Assembly: GCA_003151295.1 (NCBI GenBank)
Contig: PLXD01000484.1
Location: 1-7,600, forward strand
DNA: 7,600 nucleotides
From: Chitinophagaceae bacterium
GTDB taxonomy: Bacteria; Bacteroidota; Bacteroidia; Chitinophagales; Chitinophagaceae
Direction: 5' to 3'
Shown here: positions 1-7,500 of the stretch, piece after piece
Position numbering within the stretch: the stretch's first letter is position 1
Layout: every line of letters begins with the position of its first letter
Notes under the pieces: model-generated
Told to the model about the DNA's origin: nothing
The model's input: only the letters and a program-made list of their open reading frames with translations
Database searches by the model: none
Program-made: the position numbers and the translations under genes

Positions 1-681
1 CATCCAATGCTCCGCCACATTTTTATACCTTCCCCAGAATCCGCTGGAAAGGTTCACCACATCAGGTTTGCTTACCGTGTCATTCGAAAATGGCTTCTTC
101 CCGAGATAGGTGAAGAGGTTTTTCAATGCAGATACCGGATACACGGCGGGGAGTTCCTGGTCGTTGAAGACACTGTCGCCATAAGGATCATGGGTACGAT
201 GACAAGTCAGCCGGTTGTGTATTTTCAGGACATTTCCCTGCAAGCGGGTCCATTGTTCCATCTCAGCCTCGGCCGGCCTGTTGTTCATGTCCCACAACAT
301 GGGAATGCATTTCACATACAGTTCATTTTTCCGCTTCCAGAAAGAAAGAATCCTTGCTTTGTTTCGGTATGTATCGCCCACTTGAATGGGGTTCCAACTC
401 CAGGGAGACCAATTTGCTGATTGTCCTTCCGCCTTTCTGTCTATCGTCTTGCCAGCATAATAGGATTGCTGTATATACCTTCCCTCATCCGCAATGTTCA
501 CGATATTCCTGTCTTTCCCGGACCGGGAAATATAGGAAATAGCGCCGCCCCTGCTGAGGTCAAGCCTGAGTGTAAGGATGCCATTGTCAATTACCGGATC
601 AACCTGCTGCACCTTATCCTGCGCAACCATAAGACCGGAAAACAGGAGAAATGAAAAAATGAGCCCGGCGGATTTTATCAT
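1..681 (-). CDS. Exported protein of unrecognised family, 5' part only (runs off left edge)
   Basis: An open minus-strand frame runs from ATG at 681-679 to base 1 without a stop, giving 227 visible residues; the C-terminus is outside the window. Residues 1-21 form a clear signal peptide: Lys3, a hydrophobic core, then VAQ before Asp22, so the protein is exported, probably to the periplasm. The mature part starts like a beta-sandwich sugar enzyme or mutarotase-like fold (residues about 34-75, with NIADEGRYIQQSYYAG at 62-77). It then has an aromatic stretch, WSPWSWNPIQVGD at 91-103, and QELPAVYP at 175-182. I cannot name the family. Plus-strand frames over the same bases lack a signal peptide or recognisable motif and are shadows. 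An in-frame stop at 729-727 lies upstream, and no other in-frame ATG lies between it and 681. The gene is divergent from the GH97 gene, which suggests a role in the same glycan process; that is inference. Coding status is near certain, function unknown. Confidence 0.92.
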   Translation of the reverse strand, partial: MIKSAGLIFSFLLFSGLMVAQDKVQQVDPVIDNGILTLRLDLSRGGAISYISRSGKDRNIVNIADEGRYIQQSYYAGKTIDRKAEGQSANWSPWSWNPIQVGDTYRNKARILSFWKRKNELYVKCIPMLWDMNNRPAEAEMEQWTRLQGNVLKIHNRLTCHRTHDPYGDSVFNDQELPAVYPVSALKNLFTYLGKKPFSNDTVSKPDVVNLSSGFWGRYKNVAEHWM

Positions 682-817
682 ATGCGCGACTTGACGATTC
701 AATGCATGAAATGTACGTATAGTTTTTCATCCGGAAACAATTTATAATGTAACTTCAGGACCCTTTGGAATCCCCGAAAGGGATACAAAAATTAAGGGTT
801 ATACCAATGATGAATGT
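682..817. promoter_or_regulatory. Divergent intergenic region, presumed to hold both promoters
   Basis: These 136 bases separate the two divergent start codons, so both promoters should lie here. I looked for the Bacteroidota pattern TTTG followed by TAnnTTTG on both strands and found only near matches, such as TAGTTTTT at 720-727 on the plus strand, which has no properly spaced upstream TTTG. A TTGACG at 691-696 has no well-spaced -10 box. No promoter can be assigned with confidence. No strong Shine-Dalgarno precedes either start, which is usual in this phylum. Confidence 0.45.
761..784. repeat. Inverted repeat with two alternative pairings upstream of the GH97 gene
   Basis: CCCTTT at 761-766 pairs perfectly with AAAGGG at 777-782 across a 10-base loop. 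The same downstream arm can pair instead as ATCCC (770-774) with GGGAT (780-784) across a 5-base loop. The two stems share bases and cannot form together. The element ends 33 bases before the GH97 ATG, so it could lie in the leader RNA or be a protein-binding site. It is short and may be chance. Confidence 0.35.
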
Positions 818-2836
818 ATGAGAATATCAATCTTAAAAAAGATCTTTTGTTTCATTAGCCTGATGTGTATTGAAAGGATGTCATCTGCGGCATCCAATGA
901 GACATTTTTGGTGGGTTCACCCGATAGCAGAACGGAGGTTAGCATTGATCTGGGAAATAAAATAACCTATTCGGTGACTTACAGGGGGAAAGTATTGCTC
1001 GCCCCTTCGCCGATATCCATCCAGCTTTATAATGGCAGCGTCATTGGTGAAAATCCCGTTCTTTTAAGCAAGAAGAGCATTCATATTGAAAATCCCGTAA
1101 AAACGATTTATGGGAAAAATGCATGGATCAAAGAAGATTACAATGAGTTATACTTGCGTTTTAAGGATAATTATTCGGTTGTTTTCCGCGTATATAATGA
1201 AGGAATCGCTTACCGGTTTATTACAGCATTCAAAGAACCCCTGAAAATAAGGGACGAGGAAGCTTCCTTTGTTTTTCCCGGCAATTGTAAGGGGTATTAC
1301 TGCAAGGGAAATAAGGAGGATTATCTGTATGAAGCTGTTTATGAATTCTCCGATATTTCGAAGATCGATTCCGGACGGGTAGCTATTTTGCCCTTGTTGG
1401 TCCAAATTCCTGAAGGCCCTAAGGTAGCCATCACTGAATCGGATATTACCGATTATCCGGGAATGTATCTGAGGGCAGAAGGAAATGTCTTAAAAGGTTC
1501 TTTCAGAAATTTTCCGATTGAAACAAATGTGGATAGCAACCAATGGACCGTATCGGTTACCCAATCGGCAGATTATATCGCGCAAACGGCCGGCGATCGA
1601 AGTTTTCCCTGGCGTATTTTTATGATCGCCGATCAGGACAAGGATTTACTCAACAATGAAATGGTTTATTTACTGGCTCCCGGGCAAAGAAAGGGTTTTG
1701 ATTTTTCATGGGTGAAAACGGGATTGATCGCCAATGATTGGTGGAATTTATGGTGGGACCATTCCCCTGGGTCAACGGGCGTTCAGGAGATAATTCTAAC
1801 AGGCGTGGATTTTAAATCCGGGACCAATTATAATACTTACCGTTATATTATTGATTATGCGGTAAAAAACAATATTCCTTTTGTCAACATGGATTACGGG
1901 TGGTGCGATCTCTTTGATTTTAGAAAGATTCACGCAAACCTGGATCTTCCCAAATTATTGGCATATTCAAGGGAGAAAAGAAAAGGGATTTTCTTGTGGT
2001 GCATTGCAAAAACCCTTTGCCGGGATTTGGAAAAAAACATGGAGATGTTCGAGCAATGGGGCGTAACAGGCCTGAAAGTCGATTTTTTTGAGCGGGATGA
2101 CCAATTGGGGGAGCAGGACTATCAACGGATAGCGGAATGCGCAGCAAGGCACCATTTGTTGCTCGAGTACCATGGAACGACCAATCCTGCCGGAATTTCC
2201 CGTGCTTATCCGAATATTCTGACCTTTGAAGCAGTCTATGGTTCGGAACAAAACAATGTTGATAACAAGGCGGATCCGGAGCATAATGTGACAATGCCTT
2301 TTCTACGCAGTCTGGCGGGACCCTTTGATTATGCCCCCGGTTCAATGAACAATGTCAGTAAATCCCATTTTCATCCTTTTAGCGGATTTCCGCTAACCAT
2401 GGGTACCCGGGCGCACCAGGTCGCCATGTTTGTAGTTTATTATTCGCCGCTTCAATTCTTGTGTGATGTTCCTTCCAACTACCTCAAAGAGCCCGATTGC
2501 CTTCATTTTATCACGGCAATACCTGTTGTATGGGATCTCAGTTATCCCCTGGAGTGCCGGATCGGAGAATATATTGCCGTGGCCCGAAAGAAGGGCAATG
2601 AATGGTTTGTCGGAGCCATGACCAATTGGAATGCAAGAACCATTAAAATAAAATGCGATTTTCTGGATAAGGGGAATTACGAAGTGGAGATATTTAAGGA
2701 TGGCGTCAATGCCGATCTTAACGGTAATGATTATAAGATAGAACGGATCCCGATTTCATCGGGAGAGGAAATTTCGATGGATTTGGCGCCGGGGGGAGGC
2801 TGGGTGGCCCGCTTCATCCCTAAGGATTCTCAATAA
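818..2836 (+). CDS. GH97 family alpha-glycosidase, retaining-type signature (alpha-galactosidase-like)
   Basis: The 672-residue length fits GH97. Signal peptide about 1-25 (two Lys, hydrophobic core, SSAA before Ser26) implies a periplasmic enzyme. The N-terminal beta-sandwich (about 27-290) holds YNEGIAYRF and ITESDITDYPGMYL, whose Glu207 is the likely calcium ligand. The (beta/alpha)8 barrel (about 300-570) holds GLKVDFFERDDQ; Asp422 is the candidate nucleophile. TFEAVYGSE (Glu471, Glu477) and DPEH (Glu488) supply further acidic catalytic or calcium-binding candidates. A C-terminal beta domain follows Trp572. Known in the family: inverting SusB-type members carry a base Glu right after the His of a HE motif, whereas retaining members have HG plus an Asp nucleophile. 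Here it is His452-Gly453, so I infer a retaining alpha-galactosidase-like enzyme; alpha-glucosidase remains possible. No in-frame ATG lies upstream of 818 within the gap, and this start gives the signal peptide. It probably forms an operon with the GH29 gene downstream. Confidence 0.95.
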   Translation: MRISILKKIFCFISLMCIERMSSAASNETFLVGSPDSRTEVSIDLGNKITYSVTYRGKVLLAPSPISIQLYNGSVIGENPVLLSKKSIHIENPVKTIYGKNAWIKEDYNELYLRFKDNYSVVFRVYNEGIAYRFITAFKEPLKIRDEEASFVFPGNCKGYYCKGNKEDYLYEAVYEFSDISKIDSGRVAILPLLVQIPEGPKVAITESDITDYPGMYLRAEGNVLKGSFRNFPIETNVDSNQWTVSVTQSADYIAQTAGDRSFPWRIFMIADQDKDLLNNEMVYLLAPGQRKGFDFSWVKTGLIANDWWNLWWDHSPGSTGVQEIILTGVDFKSGTNYNTYRYIIDYAVKNNIPFVNMDYGWCDLFDFRKIHANLDLPKLLAYSREKRKGIFLWCIAKTLCRDLEKNMEMFEQWGVTGLKVDFFERDDQLGEQDYQRIAECAARHHLLLEYHGTTNPAGISRAYPNILTFEAVYGSEQNNVDNKADPEHNVTMPFLRSLAGPFDYAPGSMNNVSKSHFHPFSGFPLTMGTRAHQVAMFVVYYSPLQFLCDVPSNYLKEPDCLHFITAIPVVWDLSYPLECRIGEYIAVARKKGNEWFVGAMTNWNARTIKIKCDFLDKGNYEVEIFKDGVNADLNGNDYKIERIPISSGEEISMDLAPGGGWVARFIPKDSQ

Positions 2837-2846
2837 TGAGCAAGCC

Positions 2847-2860
2847 TTAAATCGATTTAA
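2847..2860. repeat. Perfect 14-bp palindrome TTAAATCGATTTAA in the GH97-GH29 gap
   Basis: TTAAATCGATTTAA is identical to its reverse complement. It sits 10 bases after the GH97 stop and 28 bases before the GH29 ATG. A second, near-perfect palindrome, GATTTAATTGAATC at 2854-2867, overlaps its right half with one T-G mismatch, which would be a wobble pair in RNA. It could be an operator or a small intercistronic hairpin (TTAAA, loop TCGA, TTTAA). It has no T-run after it, so it does not look like an intrinsic terminator. The AT-rich composition makes chance possible. Confidence 0.4.
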
Positions 2861-2888
2861 TTGAATCACCAACCATAAATTGCAAAAA

Positions 2889-4391
2889 ATGATAAAGGGC
2901 GTTATTACGATGCTTTTTTGTGTTTGCACAATGGTCATTTGTGCCCAGCATCCGCAGGATCTTCCTGCTAATAAGGTTTATCAACCGACTCTGCTTTCCA
3001 TAAACAGTCATAAAACCCCGGAATGGTATGAGGATGCGAAATTTGGGATGTTTATTGATTACGGTTTGTATTCAGTAGCCGGCTATGCTCCCAAGAGGGA
3101 ATCCGCCATGTATCCAGACTGGTATCTTTATAACATGTATTATGACTCTTCCGTTATGAATTACCATCGCCAAACCTGGGGAAAGGACTTTGAGCGCGAC
3201 GATTTTATTCCTTTATTTACGGCGGAAAAATTCAATGCCGCAGAGCTTGTTAAACTGGCTGATGAGGCTGGTATGAAATATGTGATCCCTTTCTGCAAAC
3301 ACCATGACGGATATTGCCTATGGCCCAGCAGTTATACACAAAGAAATGCCGCGGTAATGGGACCGAAAAGAGATCTGATCAGACCCCTGGCCGATGCATG
3401 CAAAAAGAATGGCCTGAAGTTTGGGTTTTACTTTTCGGTAGAAGAATGGGAATACCCCCTTTTAATCGACGGCGTCAAAAAGATTCGCCGATGGAACTTG
3501 CCTGGAGATACAGCGCGTGATACGATCCCCTTTAATGAAAAGGAAATGGCCCGTAAAATAACCGGAAAAATACCTGTCCGTGATTTCTTTGGGGATTATA
3601 TCATTCCACAGGCAAAGGAATTCATCGACAAATACGATCCGGACATCCTTTGGTTTGACGGAGAATGGAACACGGGAATCGACGTACTGCGAACCCCCGA
3701 ATTGGTCAGCTACTTCTACAATCAGTCAGCAGGCAGGAAGGAAGTGGCGTCCAATGACCGGTTGGGTGAATGCATGCGGGGTAATGGCGGTGATTTTTAT
3801 ACCCGGGAATACGGAGCGGGGGCGCATGGGGACGAGCATTCAAAAATGGCGCATAAATGGGAGGAAAACAGGGGAATCAGCCAATCCTTCGGATTCAATT
3901 GGCAGGACAACGAGAAAAACATCATTACCACTGCCCAATTCATCGATATGTTCGTGAAGATCGTCAGTGAAAATGGAAACCTTTTGCTTATTGTAAACCT
4001 CGATGGCAAAGGAGCCATGCCCGAATATATCCGAACCAGGCTAAAGGATATCGGTAAATGGCTAAAAGTGAATGGCGAAGCTATTTATGCCTCGAGACCC
4101 TGGATTGAAGCGAACCAGGGCGACAGCTTACGCTTTACGCAAAGCAAAGACCATAAATGGCTTTATGCCATCAGTAAAGGATGGCCTCAAAAAGAGCTGA
4201 CCATCGAACAGCTCATCCTGGATAAATCGGCTAAAATAAGCATGCTTGGATTCCCTACCCTCCTGAAATGGAGAAATGTCACCAATTCTGATCAGAACTA
4301 CGGAAGAGTGGTAGTTGAAATACCTGAGGCGCTCAGATCCCGGATTGCGGCAGATTATGCGTATACGCTCAAAATTCAGCTAGCGGATTAA
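2889..4391 (+). CDS. GH29 family alpha-L-fucosidase-type enzyme, exported
   Basis: 500 residues, a usual length for bacterial GH29. I start at ATG 2889; the frame can be extended to TTG at 2880, but ATG directly begins a signal peptide (residues 1-20, ending ICAQ; the Cys does not fit a lipobox). GH29 enzymes hydrolyse terminal alpha-L-fucose with retention. The catalytic barrel (about 45-395) shows AKFGMFIDYGLYS (51-63), KHHDGY with His138-His139, GFYFSVEEW, and ILWFDGEW, where Asp257 is the nucleophile. Glu307 (YTREYG) and Glu325 (HKWEEN) are acid/base candidates, followed by the SFGFNW stretch typical of the family and NGNLLLIVNLDGKG. A C-terminal beta domain starts near Trp405. Oddity: the canonical FIHWG, whose His contacts fucose, reads FIDYG with Asp57, so the exact sugar specificity is less certain. 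It lies 52 bases after the GH97 stop on the same strand, probably cotranscribed. Confidence 0.94.
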   Translation: MIKGVITMLFCVCTMVICAQHPQDLPANKVYQPTLLSINSHKTPEWYEDAKFGMFIDYGLYSVAGYAPKRESAMYPDWYLYNMYYDSSVMNYHRQTWGKDFERDDFIPLFTAEKFNAAELVKLADEAGMKYVIPFCKHHDGYCLWPSSYTQRNAAVMGPKRDLIRPLADACKKNGLKFGFYFSVEEWEYPLLIDGVKKIRRWNLPGDTARDTIPFNEKEMARKITGKIPVRDFFGDYIIPQAKEFIDKYDPDILWFDGEWNTGIDVLRTPELVSYFYNQSAGRKEVASNDRLGECMRGNGGDFYTREYGAGAHGDEHSKMAHKWEENRGISQSFGFNWQDNEKNIITTAQFIDMFVKIVSENGNLLLIVNLDGKGAMPEYIRTRLKDIGKWLKVNGEAIYASRPWIEANQGDSLRFTQSKDHKWLYAISKGWPQKELTIEQLILDKSAKISMLGFPTLLKWRNVTNSDQNYGRVVVEIPEALRSRIAADYAYTLKIQLAD

Positions 4392-4543
4392 GCATATTGT
4401 TTGGCAAACTCCTGGCATTTCATAATCCGACTACTTATTTCCGGTAAACCCCTGCCTTTAAATTTGATAACGAGAATCGTAAAGTTCAAGGTTAAGATGA
4501 ACACAGGAGCCCCCTGAAATAAAAAATGAAAGAATTGTGGTTT
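4392..4543. other. Convergent intergenic region; no clear terminator
   Basis: The 152 bases lie between the 3' ends of the GH29 and GH116-like genes. Just after the GH29 stop is the short palindrome GTTTGGCAAAC (4399-4409), whose single-base centre is too tight for an RNA hairpin. Weak stems exist: GTTCA/TGAAC at 4484-4488 and 4498-4502, and CAGG/CCTG at 4504-4507 and 4513-4516. The CAGG/CCTG stem might serve the minus-strand gene, whose 3' side carries a T-rich run (minus strand, 4520-4526) that lies before, not after, the stem. None is a convincing intrinsic terminator, and no small gene is evident. Confidence 0.5.
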
Positions 4544-7500
4544 TTAGCGAATCCGTATTTCCAGTCTCTGTCCTGCTTTGATGATTTGTTCACGGGTCAA
4601 CCGGATAATCATTTTCCCGTCGCACATGCTATGCGTTTCTGATAAAGTCCGTCCATCCAGGGTCACTTCGATATCCGGGTTTTTCGTCATTGACGCCGGA
4701 ATTGCCGCCGGTTCGAAACTTAATGTATTCAGTCTTAACCGGCCCCACCGGATATTTATCGTTTCCTGTTGGGAACTGGTTTTTATTTTTTGACTGAAAT
4801 ATCCCCAACCTTCGGCTGCGGAAAAGAAAGATTTGAAATCATCAGCCGACAGCTTCGGGGAAAAACCTATCTTACCGGTCGGTCCATCGTAGGTATAGCC
4901 GCTCAGGGAAAGCAGCACATTCCAGGACTGCATGGATCTTACGTAATGATCCGATCCCTCTATTTCATTCCATGGATTTCGCTTCAGGCCATCGTAACGA
5001 TCATGCAGTGCTCGAAGCATGATCAACGCTTCCGTGATCAGGCCTTCATTGATCATATCGCAGCTTGCCTCATATTCCAGGCCGCACCAGACATCCGATT
5101 TATCCCAGGTATTTTCGAATAAACATTGAACATCGTTGTCAGGTAATTTGCAAGGCTGTTCGAACGAATGCGGTTCTTCCTTTGGCCAGCTTCCATTTAT
5201 CATGGCTGCCTCTCCGCCTGCTGCCAACGTCCTGTTAAGCGGTTTTTCATAATCATATGCCGTAGCAATATCGGGGGTCCAATTATATGTAAAGATGCTT
5301 TTCGCCGCCATACGGCATTTTTCCGGCGGAAGAATATATCCTAAACCGAGTTGACGGGCCCAATTCTGCCCGAAAAGCTGTTGTGCATCGCAGGATGAAC
5401 TGGCAAAATAAGCGGGCTTCCCTGCATTAAAGTCCTCTACAAAAGTTTTCGCATTTTCTTCTGTTTCCTCGGGCGACACGATTCCATTGTCAGCCCCGGT
5501 AGCATGGAACCCATTCGGATAGAGATGCACAAAATATTCTCCGTTCCACATATGATCCATCATAAATGAACGTCCTTTCTCAAAAATGCCATGATAGCGG
5601 TCGGCGAGATCATTTTCTCCTTTGATCCGGGCCATTTCTTCAGCCGCTCTCAGCGCTGCCAGATACAGCGAATTATTATAGGGATTGGGGCCATACCACA
5701 TCGGATCCCAGAATGTCTGAAGGCCTTCGAGCACCCCATTGGGCTCCATACCGATATCCGCGCCATCCTTGAAAATTTGGTAGCCTATAATCTGCTTTGC
5801 CTTATTCCAAACGGAGTCGAGAAAACGATTGTCCGCCGACATCAGGTGTTCGCGATACAGTTTCAGGACGTATCCACTTTGTGCATCGGAAGCATAAGCA
5901 TGATTCGCCTGGGGGGAAGGGCCGTCATGACCCCGGAAATTGATCCGTCCGCTGGGACTAAACCCTGCACTGTCATTCAAATCCTGTAACAAACGAACAG
6001 ATCTCTCCAATTCCGGAAAAAGCCTGGAAATCGTGGTTACAAAATTATACACATGCCCGGTAGTCCCTTCGCAAAAACCTATTCCTTCATAGCCATACAT
6101 CCTCCCGTTCTCCCATATTTCTATGTTCCCGCAGGCAAGCGTCGAGACCGGCATCATGATCCGGTTGGCCAACCAACCGGGCAATGAATTGTCGTAATAG
6201 GTATCGTGAAAAAGCTTCGTCTCCTGATAAAGCCTGCTGAAGTTTACAGCGATATATTTTGCCGCCTCAAAAGAATTCTTGTACCAATTATTATACATCC
6301 GGCCAACCCATCCTGGGCAACCGGGAGCCATCTCATAAAAATTTGGAAAATACCAGGACAATATAAAACTTATTGTCTTTGTCGTGCGGGGAGCAAGCGT
6401 TACACGTTCACTAACCGCCCCACCCCGGGATGTATTCGGGGCCTGTGTTGTTGCCCGGGAAACTTCTCTTTTATCTTTAAGGAGCTTATACAGACAATCT
6501 TCCGCCGATGGACCATCCACGGAAGCTATGGCTTTTTCATCCAGCACGCATAAGGACAAGTTGCCATATTGGGGGTTTCCATTCCCCCGCAGGGCAGGTT
6601 TTCCAGGAATATTGCCCGAAGCAGCAAGGTTACCTGCCTCGTCATCCGATCCAATCCGGATACCGGTTAGCCCTGATTCATGTATTGCCTTATTGGTTCC
6701 ATGACTTCCCGGGATGAAGACGCTGTCATTTTGCAGCCAGGCCCCGATGGTAATCGTTATCGGTTTATCGCCGGTATTGGTAAGCGTAAATTTTTGTATG
6801 GTTACCGGATTCGCAGAATTGCGCACGCTTAAGGGAACGAAGGGAGAAAAGACTTCCGCGTTGATTTCCACCGGCAGTTTTTCACCCGATTTCCGGTAAC
6901 GGATCATGGCCATGGGATATTCCCCGATAAACTGCAGGTCATCAAAATCCTTCCGGGTCAGCGATAAATTTTGGGCAGCCTTGCCTGGTTCCGCGATTCG
7001 GATTACAAAACCATTTTGAAATTTAGACCGGGAAGCCTGCGGGTTCAGGTATTGGGCGCCGGTCGAAAATCCCAATCCTGCATTGGGCGGCTGCATTTGA
7101 TTATATATCGATTCCGTCAGGGAAAGCTGTCCCTCGCCGGAGATTTCAATCTGTCCTGCGCCAATTCCTCCGCATGGCATGGCTATATGAGAAAGCTCTT
7201 TCCCCTGGTAGATCTTCCGGTCGCCTTTAAGTGCGAGTGTTTTTATCCAGGCAGAATCCAGTTTCTTTCCTGCAGGCACATAAGGCCTCCTCTTTGCCGT
7301 TACCTTAATCGTCTCTTTACTTCGTTCTTCTCGGAACACATAGGTTTCCCGATAGGAAGTATTGTTGGGGAGCGGCATTTTCCAGTTGAATTCATACGGC
7401 CTGTTTTTTGCAAAATCCACCCGGGCAGCATGTTGGTAAACGGTCGCCCCTGCAGCCGGATCTGTCACCAGGATCTCAAGATTTCCGGTAAATTCATAAC

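Noticed and set aside
7..654. Plus-strand open frames of 137, 62 and 77 codons
   Set aside because: They overlie the minus-strand frame with a signal peptide and coherent protein motifs; they overlap one another in different frames and show no recognisable features.
1920..2345. Minus-strand open frames of 141 and 105 codons inside the GH97 gene
   Set aside because: They lie opposite the conserved GH97 catalytic barrel and their translations have no export signal or recognisable motif, as expected of antisense shadows.
2880..2888. TTG at 2880 as the GH29 start
   Set aside because: ATG at 2889 is in frame, nine bases further on, and begins a normal signal peptide; TTG starts are uncommon.
4399..4409. 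GTTTGGCAAAC palindrome after the GH29 stop, as a terminator
   Set aside because: The one-base centre leaves no room for a hairpin loop and no T-run follows.
4459..4466. TAAATTTG, a full match to the Bacteroidota -7 motif TAnnTTTG on the plus strand
   Set aside because: It lies in the convergent gap with no plus-strand gene downstream, and the upstream element is only TTTC at 4438-4441. An antisense promoter is possible but unsupported.
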